A DNA stretch of 64,000 nucleotides, from NCBI RefSeq assembly GCF_009797935.1, contig NZ_VOLC01000002.1, positions 124,001 through 188,000 on the forward strand, given 5' to 3'. The notes under the pieces were generated by a model. It searched no databases and had not been told where the DNA came from. It saw only the letters and a program-made list of their open reading frames with translations. Below are positions 15,405 through 25,122 of the stretch, piece by piece; position 1 is the first letter of the stretch; every line of letters starts with the position of its first letter. Origin of the DNA: Lunatibacter salilacus (lineage in GTDB: Bacteria > Bacteroidota > Bacteroidia > Cytophagales > Cyclobacteriaceae). The position numbers and the translations under genes were made by a program.

Positions 15405-17759
15405 CTAAAATTTAAACTCATAACTGAAAGATGGGATAATCGGGAACAGCGCAATTTGTCGAAGAGACCGGGAGTCATCTGCACTGTTAAAAAAGAATAA
15501 GCTTTGGTTTGACCAATAGTAGTAAAATGGATTGGCACGGCTGTATGCGTTGTAGAACCCAAGGTTCCAGGTGCGCTCTCCCCACTTTTTAGGTTTGGTA
15601 AACCGTATGCCTACATCGGCCCTATGGTAGGCCCGCATCCGAAAATTATTCCGACCTTCATAGTACTCTACGTGACGGTTAAAGCCAAAGCGTTGATCAC
15701 TTAAATTGGGAATTCCCTCAGCTACCCCCATATAACGTGACTGACCCAAGGTTATCGCATTTCCGGTTCCGTATACCCATGTTCCAGAGACCGATACGCG
15801 TTTGTTTATTTCATAGTTAAGAAAAAGTCCTACATCATGTCGACGGTCAAAGCGGTCTGGGAAAGACCGGCCTTCATTAATCGTTTCAAATTGCAGGTCA
15901 GACTTGGCCAAGGTATAGCCGATCCATCCCGTAAATCTGCCTTCCTTTTTATGCAGAAAAAGCTCCAAGCCCCTTGAAAGACCTTGACCGTTTCTTTCTA
16001 TCTTATCCTGCCAATCCTCCGCTCCTTCCAGCCAGTTGACACCATCGGAATAAGCGATAAGGTTGTCCATTGTTTTATAATATACCTCCGCAGAAGCCTC
16101 ATAACCACCCGAAAAACTCTTATTGTACGCTGCCGTAATTTGTGACGAAAACTGCGGGGCTGTACGCTCGGTTGCAGGAACCCACAGGTCTGTGGGCAAA
16201 CCCGCACCGCTGCTGCTTAGCAAATGAACGTTTTGCTGCATCTGCGCGTAGGATAGCTTTACTGCGGACCGAGCTCCGGTCATATAGCTGGCCGTGACTC
16301 TTGGCTGCGGGGAAAGGTAATTGGCCCCGTTGACATGATAGCCATTCAGGTGCAAACCCAAGTTCATCCGGAGCCGTTTACTGATTTCCCAGTCATCTTC
16401 CACATAGACAGAAAGCTCTCGGGCGTTGACATTAAAGGATCCAAAAACAGTATCTGTTTTCACCGTTTCCTGTTGGGTACGGAATAGATTTACCCCGGGT
16501 GTAAAGAAGTGTTCGGTAAAGTGCAGGCCTGTCCGAAGGCTGTGCTTGTTGTTCAGATAAAATTCCCAATCATAGCGTAGGCTAAGGTCTTCGATTCCGG
16601 AGGAATAGTTAAACAGAAAAGCATTGTCCGTGTCCAACTCTTCTTGGTCAAACCCAATGGAATAGTTATACCGGGTATACCCCAGCGAAAGGTTGGTAAA
16701 TATACGGTCCGACACGAGTCGGTTCCACCGCGCTGTGGCCAATACATTCCCCCACTGGAAATTGCTTGAGGCTTTGATATCATCACTGCTTGATGTATTC
16801 ACTACCGCCCGGTCATGTCCCGTGTAGACGCTGGCATAGACTTTATCCTTTCCACTTAAGTCATAGTTTATTTTACCGTTGAGGTCGTAAAAGGTATATC
16901 CGAAAGAAGTTTCCCCGCCAGATGTAATTCTGCTGATTGGCCTTGTAAACGCGTCTATATATGATCTCCGCATTGCCAGAAGGTAGGAACCTTTTCCCTT
17001 GGTAATAGGACCTTCATGACTTAGCCTGGCGGAAGCCAAACCTATCGCTCCTTGGGTTTGGGTTTCGTTTCGATTTCCTTCCCGTACCTTAATGTTCAAT
17101 ACCGAAGACAGCCTTCCACCATAACGGGCCGGAAAGCCGCCTTTTATCAGGTTGACATCCGAAAGGATATCTGGATTAAATACCGAAAATATACCTCCCA
17201 AGTGAGATACATTATACAGAGGAATACCATCCAATAAAATTAAATTTTGATCGGGTCCGCCGCCACGTACATAGAGTCCGGTCAATCCCTCACGGCCGCT
17301 TTGCACGCCGGGCAAAAGCTGTAGACCACGCATCAGGTCCACCTCCCCTCCCACTGCCGGCAGTTGCTGAATTTGCTTGATCGGAATGGAAACTGCCGAT
17401 ACCTGCGCCTGCCGCTCCGGAGGAAGCTCCCTCGATGACGTTATAGTTACTTCTTCCAAGTCACCAAGCGGGTCAAGCTTTATCAGTAATGCGAATGGAT
17501 CTTGGTCCGTGATGGCGATCTCAATCGGTTCGTAACCCACATAAGAAACCTTCAATACCGCATTTTCCTCAGCCGAAAGCAGTGAAAAGTATCCGTAAAA
17601 ATTTGTTGTCGTGCCTTGGCTGGTACCCGCCACCCACACGCTGGCGCCAAACAACCGCTCGCCGGAATCCGCATCCTCCACATAGCCGCTAAGCCGCTGC
17701 TGACCAAACAATATCAATGGATTCCCAATAAAGATCAACCAGTAAATCCCTTTTACCAT
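15405..17759 (-). CDS. TonB-dependent outer-membrane receptor with carboxypeptidase-like N-terminal domain
   Basis: 784 residues. Signal peptide (LIFIGNPLILFGQ), then a CarboxypepD_reg-like beta-sandwich (about 20-110: LSGYVEDADSGERLFGASVW), a plug domain (about 120-220: GEVDLMRGLQLLPGVQ, GLYVRGGGPDQNLILLDGIP), and a 22-strand-type barrel ending in aromatic PSFSYEFKF. It imports a ligand across the outer membrane using TonB energy. The DUF4249 lipoprotein follows on the same strand, a pairing common in Bacteroidota that is distinct from SusCD. The receptor is intact but its partner gene is interrupted. Ligand unknown. A candidate -7 box lies 25 bp upstream of the start. Confidence 0.93.
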   Translation of the reverse strand: MVKGIYWLIFIGNPLILFGQQRLSGYVEDADSGERLFGASVWVAGTSQGTTTNFYGYFSLLSAEENAVLKVSYVGYEPIEIAITDQDPFALLIKLDPLGDLEEVTITSSRELPPERQAQVSAVSIPIKQIQQLPAVGGEVDLMRGLQLLPGVQSGREGLTGLYVRGGGPDQNLILLDGIPLYNVSHLGGIFSVFNPDILSDVNLIKGGFPARYGGRLSSVLNIKVREGNRNETQTQGAIGLASARLSHEGPITKGKGSYLLAMRRSYIDAFTRPISRITSGGETSFGYTFYDLNGKINYDLSGKDKVYASVYTGHDRAVVNTSSSDDIKASSNFQWGNVLATARWNRLVSDRIFTNLSLGYTRYNYSIGFDQEELDTDNAFLFNYSSGIEDLSLRYDWEFYLNNKHSLRTGLHFTEHFFTPGVNLFRTQQETVKTDTVFGSFNVNARELSVYVEDDWEISKRLRMNLGLHLNGYHVNGANYLSPQPRVTASYMTGARSAVKLSYAQMQQNVHLLSSSGAGLPTDLWVPATERTAPQFSSQITAAYNKSFSGGYEASAEVYYKTMDNLIAYSDGVNWLEGAEDWQDKIERNGQGLSRGLELFLHKKEGRFTGWIGYTLAKSDLQFETINEGRSFPDRFDRRHDVGLFLNYEINKRVSVSGTWVYGTGNAITLGQSRYMGVAEGIPNLSDQRFGFNRHVEYYEGRNNFRMRAYHRADVGIRFTKPKKWGERTWNLGFYNAYSRANPFYYYWSNQSLFFFNSADDSRSLRQIALFPIIPSFSYEFKF

Positions 17760-17783
17760 GTGCTACCTTCTTAGTTTATTCTA

Positions 17784-17791
17784 CAAACATA
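17784..17791 (-). promoter_or_regulatory. Candidate -7 element TATGTTTG for the TonB receptor
   Basis: On the minus strand the sequence TATGTTTG matches TAnnTTTG exactly, about 25 bases before the receptor ATG at 17759. It suggests the receptor and DUF4249 genes have their own promoter rather than relying on readthrough from the regulator gene 160 bp upstream. No TTTG -33 box is evident. Confidence 0.4.
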
Positions 17792-17919
17792 AGGCAACCC
17801 TAGTGGATTGTTTATAGTTGACATTGTTAAAAGACTTTAAAAAATTCTGATGTAATTAAGGATTCTTGCGTTCAATCCAACTTAAAATTAGCATTCCGTA
17901 GATTGATAGTCTTTTGCGA

Positions 17920-20900
17920 TTAATTTTCCTTTTCCAAAAAATCATTAGGAGTAACCCCATAGGTTTCTTTAAAGCACTTGATAAAATAAGAAGGCGAGCT
18001 GAAACCCACCGCATAGGCTATTTCAGAAATGGACTCACCGGATTTTTTCAGTCGTTGAATGGCCATCCGGAGTCTTTGGTCACGGATAAAAGCCGAAGTA
18101 GAAAGCCCGGTAAGTGCCTTTAGTTTTCTATGCAACTGCATCCTACTCATTCCAAGTCTGTTGCAGAAATCATCAACCGTAAAATTCGAATCCCCGAGGT
18201 CATTGTCAACAATACATTGAATTTTTTCGAGGAATTTCTCATCCGTGGATGTTATTGCGATTTCATTTGGGGAGACACTTGTCTTACCTGAATATCTGAT
18301 CCGTAAGTTCCTTCGCAATTCGATAAGTTTTTCTATCCTTACCAAAAGTTGTTTGGTTCTAAAAGGTTTAAGCATATAGTCATCAGCACCTACCTCAAGG
18401 CCTTTTAGAATATTGTCTTCTTCCGACTTGGCAGTTAACAAGATGATGGGGATGTGGGAGGTCTTTTCGTCGTTCTTTAATATTTGACAAAGCTCTATTC
18501 CGTCCATATCAGGCATCATTACATCTGATATGATCAAATCGGGAATTTTATTCAATGCTAAAAAAAGTCCTTCCCGACCATTTTGAGCTTCAAGAATTTT
18601 GTAATAAGGTCTAATTTCACTGATTAAAAACGAGCGAATTTTCGAGTTGTCCTCTACAACCAAGACAAGTGGGGCATTATCTCCTGCTATAATTTCATTA
18701 CTTTTCTCTTCATTGCCTTCCACATACGCTTCTTCGTCAACTACCTGCTCTGGACGGAAGAAATATTTTTCGAGCGGTATTTCCAATTCTACCTTAAAAC
18801 AATCCTTGCCTTCTAAGTGAATGTTAATTGTCCCTCTATTTAGTTCTACCAAATCTTTGACCAACGGAAGGCCAATACCAAATCCATCTGTTTTGGTATT
18901 AGGTTTGTAAAATTTATCAAATAAACGTGAAATTTCCATTTCCGAATACCTGACCATACTTTGATTGGAAATCGATAAAAACAACTTTCTTTCTTTGCTT
19001 TTGGATATGAGGTAGACCTCTGTCCCAGGCTTGCCGTATTTGATTGCGTTCTGTAAGAGGTTACCAACGATTTTTTCGATCTTGTCAGGATCAAACCAAA
19101 CTTCAGTGATCAAGGGAATTTCACTATGGATCCTGATATCTCTTTCAGCCGCAAAATAAAAGAAATTTGACACGATAGACTGTAAAAGCAGACCCAAATT
19201 TCCTCTTTGGATTTTTAGCTCAAGCTTTCCTGATTTTATTTTGGAAACTTCCAACAATTGATCAACAAGATTTAAAAGGCGCTGTGAATTTTGTTTGATC
19301 AGGTTAAGCTGTGACTTGAAAATAGGGTTTTCTGACGCAGTCATCAGCCGGTCTACAGGGCCGACAATAAGCGTTAATGGAGTTCTAAATTCATGAGAAA
19401 TATTGGTGAACAAATTTGTTTTGAATCTGTCAATTTCCACGAGTCTGTTGGCTTCTTCTTCTTTCATCTGAATAAGAAACTTTATTTGCCAACGCCATTT
19501 TAGATATTGATATATCCAGATTACAGCCATAATAAAAACCACCGAATAAACCAGTTTTGACCAAAAATTCAAATACCAAGGTGGAAGAATGGTAAATTGA
19601 ACCGTTACAGGTTCTTCAGTCCAGATACCGTCATAATTGCTCGATCGGGCTAGAAAATTATATATGCCAGGAGCCAAATTGGTATACCTTGCCTGTTGAT
19701 TGTTTCCTGACTGAATCCAGTTTTCGTCATGGTTTTCAAGTTTGTATTGGAATTCATTTTTGTTAGGAGAAGAAAAAACCAGACTTGCCATGGTTATGGT
19801 AAGTGTATTTTCATCATAGTTTAACGTGATTTTTTCGTCGATATCTACAGGCTTGTCAAAAACATGTAATTCCGTTATGGCTGTTTTTGGTGGGACGTTA
19901 TTAAAGGAAATATCAGCTGAGCGAAACCAATAAAAACCCTCTAAACTTCCAAAATACAACGTTTCATCTGTATTCTTAAAATAAGCGCCTGTATTGAACT
20001 CGGTAGCAAGCCCATCATAATTGGTGTAATTGGTAATGGTATAATATGGAGATTTGGAGAGATGAGCGGTGATTTTTGTGATACCCTTATTTGAACTCAG
20101 CCATAAGTTGCCAGAAGCATCAGGCAAAATCCCATAGACCACATCATTTGCTAAGCCGTCTTTGGTAGTAATACTAACTAACTCATAGGTATCGATATTC
20201 AGTGCATTGATCCCATTTCCGTTTGTTCCTATCCAAAGTAAATTTCCTCCGTCAAAATAAAGGGATTTGATACTATTGGAGGAAATAGATAGGGGGTTTC
20301 CTTCTTGGAAGGACAGGGAATGGAAGCTTCCAGAAGTCATATCTAACCTCGCTATTCCATGATTTTCGGTTCCTATCCATAAATCTCCATTTCTCCCCTC
20401 TTCTAATGTTCGGATATTATTTCCCGGTATACTGAGAGAATCATTAGGGTCATGGATATATTGTTTCAAAACCCCCTTCTCAGGGTCAAAATGAATCAAT
20501 CCGTCATTTCTCGTCGCCAACCAAAACCTTCCATTACCGTCTTTGTATATCTTCCAAACTGTAGTTGCTGGCAACTTAATACTACTATCATCATTATAAT
20601 GTCGGAACTCGCCTGACTCAAGATCCAAAATGCTGATACCCTCCTCCTGATACCCGATCCAAAGTTTCCCATTTCCATCTCCTAACAAACTCATTATCCG
20701 GTTGCTGCTGATACTAGTCGGACTCCCTTCTGACTTGGTATAAGTTTTCCATGAACGTGATTTGGGAATGTAAGATGTTAATCCTTTCCCTGAAGTGCCT
20801 ATCCAAATTGTTTCATATTTATCCACAAATAAGGCTCTGACAACATCTATATTGACATCCTCAGGAACCTGTTGGTTGTGAAAGAAACTGAACTTTTCCA

Positions 20901-21909
20901 GGTAAACGTCATAAAAACTGAGTCCTCCACCATCCGTCCCAAACCAAAGCGTACCTGTATAATCTTCAAATACGCAGAGAACGTCGTTGTAATGGAGAGA
21001 TCGGGGATTTTGCTTGCTATACGAATAATTAATTGCTGATCTTTGATTCAAATTAAACTTAGTCAAGCCGTCTCCATAAGTAGCTACCCAAGTATTCCCC
21101 ATTGAATCCTCCTTGATATCCAAAACCATAGTTGAAGATACATCAGCTGTTTGGTCTTCTATTAGTTCATGGATGGGCTTTGCGGTTAGACTCCCGTTTT
21201 CCACGAGCCATATGCCTGCGTTTAAAGTTCCAATCCAAATATTTCCCGCTGAGTCCCTGTTACTACAAGAAAAATTGAAATTCCCATCTGGCAGCTCCAA
21301 AAACCTGATAGTTTGGGTATGAATCTGCCAAATAGCCACTGCGTCTTTAAAAGTTAAAAGCAAATTACTGTCATCAAAAACATCAATATCTATAATTTCC
21401 CGGGAAGGGTCCGTCCAATTTATCTCAAAGGATTGTACGGATTCATTCCACTTAAAAAGTTGTCCGGAAAAACTGCCAATCCATATATTACCCTTGCCAT
21501 CTTCTTGGATACAGCTTGCTGCATTTATTCCCGCAACTGGTATAAATTCTTTTCCTGATGGATTTAGTTTTTCTGGTATTGAAGTATCTGGAATAATCCA
21601 AATCCTATTTTTACTATCGGCATATACCTTTCCCAGCTGAAGGTGCGACTCTTGGGTTATATCAGTAAATTTTCTGTCAAAAACCTTAAATTCCTTTCCA
21701 TCATAGCGGTTTAATCCTTCCTGAGTGGCTATCCACAAAAAACCATCTTGATCTTGCGCAACGGACACGGCTGAGTTTTGAGAAAGACCATCGTTTACTG
21801 AAAGTTGCCTAAACGACAGGTCTACTTGAGAAAACGTCCAATTCGTTGTTCCAGTAATGAACAAAAACACAATAACCGGAAAGTTTAAATTAAACGATAA
21901 TTTTGGCAC
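17920..21909 (-). CDS. Hybrid two-component system regulator (HTCS): sensor, kinase, receiver and AraC output in one protein
   Basis: 1,329 residues. Signal sequence (FPVIVFLFITGTTNWTFSQ), then a periplasmic sensor of repeated Reg_prop blades (about 30-700; motifs such as DQDGFLWIATQEGLNRYDG and GNIWIG) and a Y_Y_Y domain. A transmembrane helix at about 780-800 is followed by a HisKA domain (about 830; FTNISHEFRTPLTL with the phospho-acceptor His), HATPase_c (GNLLQNAIKYG, FGIGLPLVKDL), a receiver (about 1,077-1,190; acceptor Asp in IISDVMMPDMDG near 1,126) and an AraC-type HTH (about 1,226-1,326; ISEIAYAVGFSSPSYFIKCF). All catalytic motifs appear intact. HTCS proteins bind a ligand in the periplasm and activate neighbouring genes. 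The four identical promoter boxes across the divergent intergenic region and beyond are the predicted targets. Confidence 0.95.
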   Translation of the reverse strand: MPKLSFNLNFPVIVFLFITGTTNWTFSQVDLSFRQLSVNDGLSQNSAVSVAQDQDGFLWIATQEGLNRYDGKEFKVFDRKFTDITQESHLQLGKVYADSKNRIWIIPDTSIPEKLNPSGKEFIPVAGINAASCIQEDGKGNIWIGSFSGQLFKWNESVQSFEINWTDPSREIIDIDVFDDSNLLLTFKDAVAIWQIHTQTIRFLELPDGNFNFSCSNRDSAGNIWIGTLNAGIWLVENGSLTAKPIHELIEDQTADVSSTMVLDIKEDSMGNTWVATYGDGLTKFNLNQRSAINYSYSKQNPRSLHYNDVLCVFEDYTGTLWFGTDGGGLSFYDVYLEKFSFFHNQQVPEDVNIDVVRALFVDKYETIWIGTSGKGLTSYIPKSRSWKTYTKSEGSPTSISSNRIMSLLGDGNGKLWIGYQEEGISILDLESGEFRHYNDDSSIKLPATTVWKIYKDGNGRFWLATRNDGLIHFDPEKGVLKQYIHDPNDSLSIPGNNIRTLEEGRNGDLWIGTENHGIARLDMTSGSFHSLSFQEGNPLSISSNSIKSLYFDGGNLLWIGTNGNGINALNIDTYELVSITTKDGLANDVVYGILPDASGNLWLSSNKGITKITAHLSKSPYYTITNYTNYDGLATEFNTGAYFKNTDETLYFGSLEGFYWFRSADISFNNVPPKTAITELHVFDKPVDIDEKITLNYDENTLTITMASLVFSSPNKNEFQYKLENHDENWIQSGNNQQARYTNLAPGIYNFLARSSNYDGIWTEEPVTVQFTILPPWYLNFWSKLVYSVVFIMAVIWIYQYLKWRWQIKFLIQMKEEEANRLVEIDRFKTNLFTNISHEFRTPLTLIVGPVDRLMTASENPIFKSQLNLIKQNSQRLLNLVDQLLEVSKIKSGKLELKIQRGNLGLLLQSIVSNFFYFAAERDIRIHSEIPLITEVWFDPDKIEKIVGNLLQNAIKYGKPGTEVYLISKSKERKLFLSISNQSMVRYSEMEISRLFDKFYKPNTKTDGFGIGLPLVKDLVELNRGTINIHLEGKDCFKVELEIPLEKYFFRPEQVVDEEAYVEGNEEKSNEIIAGDNAPLVLVVEDNSKIRSFLISEIRPYYKILEAQNGREGLFLALNKIPDLIISDVMMPDMDGIELCQILKNDEKTSHIPIILLTAKSEEDNILKGLEVGADDYMLKPFRTKQLLVRIEKLIELRRNLRIRYSGKTSVSPNEIAITSTDEKFLEKIQCIVDNDLGDSNFTVDDFCNRLGMSRMQLHRKLKALTGLSTSAFIRDQRLRMAIQRLKKSGESISEIAYAVGFSSPSYFIKCFKETYGVTPNDFLEKEN

Positions 21910-22080
21910 TAAAATTTATTTTTCAGTCTTCAAACAACTAATTAGTCTTCCTAATATAAAGTTTTAACCCATAAAAAGAGCAATTTTTTAAAAAAAAATT
22001 AAATCCATTTTTTCGAACTAGTTCCTTTATAACTTACAAATTCATATTTTTTTAAATGTTTGATTTGAAAATCACAACCG

Positions 22081-22147
22081 ATGTTACATGGGTTATATTT
22101 TTAGATACAAATGGAATACACCCAGGATTATTAAATATATACTTTTG
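22081..22147 (+). promoter_or_regulatory. Predicted HTCS operator and promoter, copy A
   Basis: ATGTTACAT at 22081-22089 and GATACAA at 22104-22110 form a direct repeat with 21 bp between equivalent bases. TACTTTTG at 22140-22147 is an exact TAnnTTTG -7 box whose first base is 30 nt after the last base of the second half-site. No consensus -33 is seen, fitting activator dependence. Predicted transcription starts near 22153, before the lipoprotein gene at 22199. The box lies in the intergenic region divergent from the HTCS gene. Confidence 0.65.
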
Positions 22148-22198
22148 ACCGTATATTGAATGTTTTGGATCTCATTGGTCAATCTATTATAACAGCGG

Positions 22199-22834
22199 AT
22201 GTTTTACTGGAAAAAATGGTCTTCAATTACTCCAAAAGGAATGGCTTTTCTTGTCTACTGCTTGATGACTTTTGGGATAGGTTGTCAAAAACAGATGGAT
22301 GGATCAAAAAATTCGGAGATACAACTTTCATGCTACAACGCCGAAAATATTGTTGGGGAACCTGATTTGCAAGCTGCTTCAAAGCTTAAAAGTCTTGTGC
22401 CTCTTTCAAAAAGTACTTTAAGAAAGTTACTTCCCGAAAAGGTAGGTAGGTATTTGAAAACACAAACACTAATTGGCCATAAAGAACCGATTGAAATTAG
22501 TGCCATACAATGTACGTATCATCACGAGGCAGAAATATCCAAGACTATTTTAATAGATATTATGGATGGGGCAGGACCGATTGCTTCTGTACTTTTGGCC
22601 GGAAGTATTCAAAAATTGAATTCGGATTTTGAGGAAATAAAGACCGATGGATTTTCTAGAATACTTGAAAGAAATGGTCAGCGGGTCTGGGAAGCTGAAA
22701 ACAGAAAGGAAGGAATCGCAGAGCTTGAGTTTATTCATGCTGGCAGATTTTTAGTGTCGATCAAAGGCACCCATTTACAGCATGAAGATTTGTGGGATTT
22801 TGCAGCTCAGCTTGAATTTACCAACCTTCAATAG
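22199..22834 (+). CDS. Small putative lipoprotein of unknown function (first HTCS-regulated unit)
   Basis: 211 residues. With the ATG at 22199 the N-terminus has Lys residues, then a hydrophobic stretch (MAFLVYCLMTFGIGC) ending in a possible lipobox Cys at residue 29. Starting at the internal ATG (22241) would remove the positive charges, so I prefer 22199. I do not recognise the mature domain. It contains KTILIDIMDGAGPIASVLLA, GFSRILERNGQRVWEAENR and LEFIHAGRFLVSIKG, which looks like an alpha-beta fold. It is the gene next to the HTCS, divergently transcribed, behind operator copy A. It is predicted cell-envelope-associated. Confidence 0.65.
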   Translation: MFYWKKWSSITPKGMAFLVYCLMTFGIGCQKQMDGSKNSEIQLSCYNAENIVGEPDLQAASKLKSLVPLSKSTLRKLLPEKVGRYLKTQTLIGHKEPIEISAIQCTYHHEAEISKTILIDIMDGAGPIASVLLAGSIQKLNSDFEEIKTDGFSRILERNGQRVWEAENRKEGIAELEFIHAGRFLVSIKGTHLQHEDLWDFAAQLEFTNLQ

Positions 22835-22893
22835 CACATGCGCGTGCTTAAAATGCTATGCACTTTTTATAATTAGAAATTAGTTTTTTTCCA

Positions 22894-22960
22894 ATGTTAC
22901 ATCCGTCTGATACTTTGATACATGCTTGATATTACTATGCGTAATTTTCGAATAATTTTG
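22894..22960 (+). promoter_or_regulatory. Predicted HTCS operator and promoter, copy B
   Basis: ATGTTACAT (22894-22902) and TTTGATACAT (22914-22923) repeat the box with 21-bp periodicity. TAATTTTG at 22953-22960 is the -7 box, 30 nt beyond the second half-site exactly as in copy A. The spacer CCGTCTGATACTTT resembles that of copy C. It drives the genes at 23008 and 23725. Confidence 0.7.
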
Positions 22961-23007
22961 ACAATAACAATCACACTACTACCTGAAAACTAATTAAAAT
23001 TTACGCT

Positions 23008-23703
23008 ATGAAATCCACTTTAATCCTCCTGTATATGTGCTGTTTTTTCTGTGCTAATGCGCAAGAAATGAGAGGGAAAATCAAAAATCATGGAAAATCC
23101 GAAATGGATATGGTACTTATGCTATTTGGAATGGATAATCCCATTTCAATTGGAACGGTTAACAAGAAGGGGGAATTCACCGCCAACCTTGCTAACCTAA
23201 CCATAGATCATATATCAGAAGACAATCGCTCTATGTCCATTGGTCCACTTTATTTTAATTTCTACTTCAAGTGCAACGACTCAAATGATTTCGGAGATGA
23301 TGCTGAAAAACGGGCAGCAAGACAGGATTATGTCAGGTTGACAAACAAAGGAGAATGGGCAGGCACTGTATTTTTGGTTTCCGATGAAAATCTTATTCCA
23401 TGGCTAGAAGATGGCGGATACAACAATGCTGTAAAAGGGTCTTTTTATGAAGTTATCTATGCGGAGGAAGATATAACTGTAAATATGACCTGCATCAGCA
23501 GCGTCTATGCGGCAGACAACGAAGAAGTTCCAACAGAATATATTTTTGATGTTCAGTTAACAAAGGGATTTAACTGGGTAGAATATACTATCGAGGAAGT
23601 TTATGAAACTGATCCCGATGTCAGGGCATCTTTTCCTTCCAAAGTAAGCATCAGCAATTTGAAAGATCCTTCGAAAATGCTTTGGGTGGGGATCTATTAT
23701 TAA
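23008..23703 (+). CDS. Secreted protein of unknown function, paralogue of the gene at 25123
   Basis: 231 residues with a clear signal peptide (LILLYMCCFFCANAQ). I recognise no named domain. The C-terminal half aligns by eye with the product of the gene at 25123: FYEVIYAEEDITVNMTCISS here versus YLQFYFSEEKASAKGTCMTK there, and FNWVEYTIEEVY versus WNIVQYEIEEVF. The shared Cys, the aromatic residues and the [FW]NxVxYxIEEV[YF] motif define the pair. It is predicted to be periplasmic or surface-exposed. It is first in a two-gene unit behind operator copy B, 21 bp before the DUF6252-like lipoprotein gene. Confidence 0.75.
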   Translation: MKSTLILLYMCCFFCANAQEMRGKIKNHGKSEMDMVLMLFGMDNPISIGTVNKKGEFTANLANLTIDHISEDNRSMSIGPLYFNFYFKCNDSNDFGDDAEKRAARQDYVRLTNKGEWAGTVFLVSDENLIPWLEDGGYNNAVKGSFYEVIYAEEDITVNMTCISSVYAADNEEVPTEYIFDVQLTKGFNWVEYTIEEVYETDPDVRASFPSKVSISNLKDPSKMLWVGIYY

Positions 23704-23724
23704 TGCATTGAAAGACAAACTATT

Positions 23725-24279
23725 ATGAAAAAAATAATAAAGATTAACTGGGCACTACTTGCTGTAATGCTATTATTTGCGAGTTCATCTTGTGAAAGCA
23801 ATGAGGAAGATGATATAAATCCTGCTGACACCGACAATTCCGGGTATTTCTTGAAAGCAAAAGTTGACGGAAAAATTGTTGAGTTTAAAACTGAAACCTT
23901 GTTGAGTGTTGAAATTGAGCCAGGGTCAAATGGCACCTATTCTTTGGCTTTATCAGGGGGAAGGCAATCATCAGGTCAAAATAGTTTGGAAGAATCTATT
24001 GCCGTCATTCTTACTGAAACTTCACCCATCAAGGAAAAAACTTACACTGGACTTGTACCATTTGAGTTTGGTTTAAAAGGGGTTCTTCTCGGATACGCCC
24101 TTGACGTTGAATACATAGCTTATACTACTGATGTCAAAAATCCTAATGTGAATCTTGAAATAACTGAAATCAAACCAAACTTCGTCAAAGGTAAATTCAA
24201 GGAAGTAGTTATAGACTTTCTGAGCGGTAAAACCAAAACCATCACTGAAGGGGAGTTTTTTGCGCCGAGACGGAATTGA
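23725..24279 (+). CDS. DUF6252-like lipoprotein
   Basis: 184 residues. Lipoprotein signal LAVMLLFASSSC followed by an acidic linker. The mature region has the strand pattern typical of DUF6252 and related Bacteroidota lipoproteins: FLKAKVDGKIVEF, YSLALSGGRQSS, AVILTETSPI, then FVKGKFKEVVIDFLSGKTKT and EGEFFAPRRN at the end. The function is unknown; these small beta-sandwiches are exported to the envelope. It is co-transcribed with the gene at 23008 and ends before a strong terminator at 24325. Confidence 0.75.
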   Translation: MKKIIKINWALLAVMLLFASSSCESNEEDDINPADTDNSGYFLKAKVDGKIVEFKTETLLSVEIEPGSNGTYSLALSGGRQSSGQNSLEESIAVILTETSPIKEKTYTGLVPFEFGLKGVLLGYALDVEYIAYTTDVKNPNVNLEITEIKPNFVKGKFKEVVIDFLSGKTKTITEGEFFAPRRN

Positions 24280-24324
24280 TTTTTTTGGGGTAACTATTTA
24301 TTTGAAACTTAAATACCGACCAAT

Positions 24325-24355
24325 AACCTGTCCACATTAATGGACAGGTTTTTTT
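24325..24355 (+). terminator. Rho-independent terminator
   Basis: Perfect 10-bp stem AACCTGTCCA (24325-24334) / TGGACAGGTT (24341-24350) with the 6-base loop CATTAA, followed by a T tract through 24355. It ends the 23008-23725 unit. Operator copy C starts only about 4 bases later, so terminator and next promoter abut. Confidence 0.9.
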
Positions 24356-24358
24356 GTT

Positions 24359-24425
24359 ATGTTACATCAGTATGATTATTTGATACATTTCTTTTATCTC
24401 AATGACTTTATTGCGGATACATTTG
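24359..24425 (+). promoter_or_regulatory. Predicted HTCS operator and promoter, copy C
   Basis: ATGTTACAT (24359-24367) and TTTGATACAT (24379-24388) show the same 21-bp direct repeat, with the spacer CAGTATGATTATTT close to copy B. TACATTTG at 24418-24425 is an exact -7 box with the same 30-nt offset. It drives the genes at 24501 and 25123. Confidence 0.7.
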
Positions 24426-24500
24426 ATCCAACATCAATCAACATAAAAGAAATATACCTTTTTCCCTTCTTTATTTATTTTACTTATAAAACGCTGTATC

Positions 24501-25115
24501 ATGAAAACTTTGAAACTCCCAATGATTGCCTTCCTGATGTCTATACTTTTGGTTTCTTGTGAAGATGACAATTCTCCCACAGGGGTATTGAACCCTGAAA
24601 AATTCACAGCAGTAATAACAGGTGATGTCAATACTGAAATCACTTATGATGAAGACAAATTTGTGGCTGTTGCCGGCGGTAATCAGGATTTCGAAGAAGA
24701 AGCAAGTACTTACCTTGCCATTACAGCGGGCAACTCTGATGCTTCTATGGTAATCAATCTGTATCCTCCGGCTGACCACCCAAGGAGTAATGATGTCCTT
24801 TCGATTTCCATCAAAACCAATGCATCAAAGCCTTGGACTAAGGATAAAGAATACACTACAGCATATATCAATCAATTACAGAATTTTGAGGAATATGCGA
24901 TAGTATCTTATTGGAGTGATGAAGATAGAAGAGACTACGTGTCCTTTTACCGATTTGAATCCAGCAATGGAAAGGTAAAATTGTGGAGAGAAGGCAGATT
25001 GCTCAAAGGATCGATCAGAGTACTAAAATTGGCGACATTTAACGGATCCCGAAACGTAACAATCGAACGGCTGGATTTTGAAATGAGACCGGAAGATGAT
25101 GATTTGATAGATTGA
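24501..25115 (+). CDS. Acidic lipoprotein of unknown function
   Basis: 204 residues. Lipoprotein signal IAFLMSILLVSC, then an acidic N-terminal linker. I recognise no family. The mature protein is beta-rich and acidic: KFTAVITGDVNTEITYDEDK, STYLAITAGNSDASMVINLY and YAIVSYWSDEDRRDYVSFYR, ending in an Asp-rich tail. The layout (lipobox, then a single 170-residue beta domain) resembles the 23725 product, but I see no convincing sequence match. It is the first gene behind operator copy C and lies 7 bp before the 25123 gene, so the two are probably translated from one message. Confidence 0.75.
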   Translation: MKTLKLPMIAFLMSILLVSCEDDNSPTGVLNPEKFTAVITGDVNTEITYDEDKFVAVAGGNQDFEEEASTYLAITAGNSDASMVINLYPPADHPRSNDVLSISIKTNASKPWTKDKEYTTAYINQLQNFEEYAIVSYWSDEDRRDYVSFYRFESSNGKVKLWREGRLLKGSIRVLKLATFNGSRNVTIERLDFEMRPEDDDLID

Positions 25116-25122
25116 ATATAAA

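Noticed and set aside
22838-22856. Terminator after the lipoprotein gene at 22199
   Set aside because: The palindrome AGCAC-ATGCGC-GTGCT has only a 5-bp stem and no T tract directly after it, so I did not list it.
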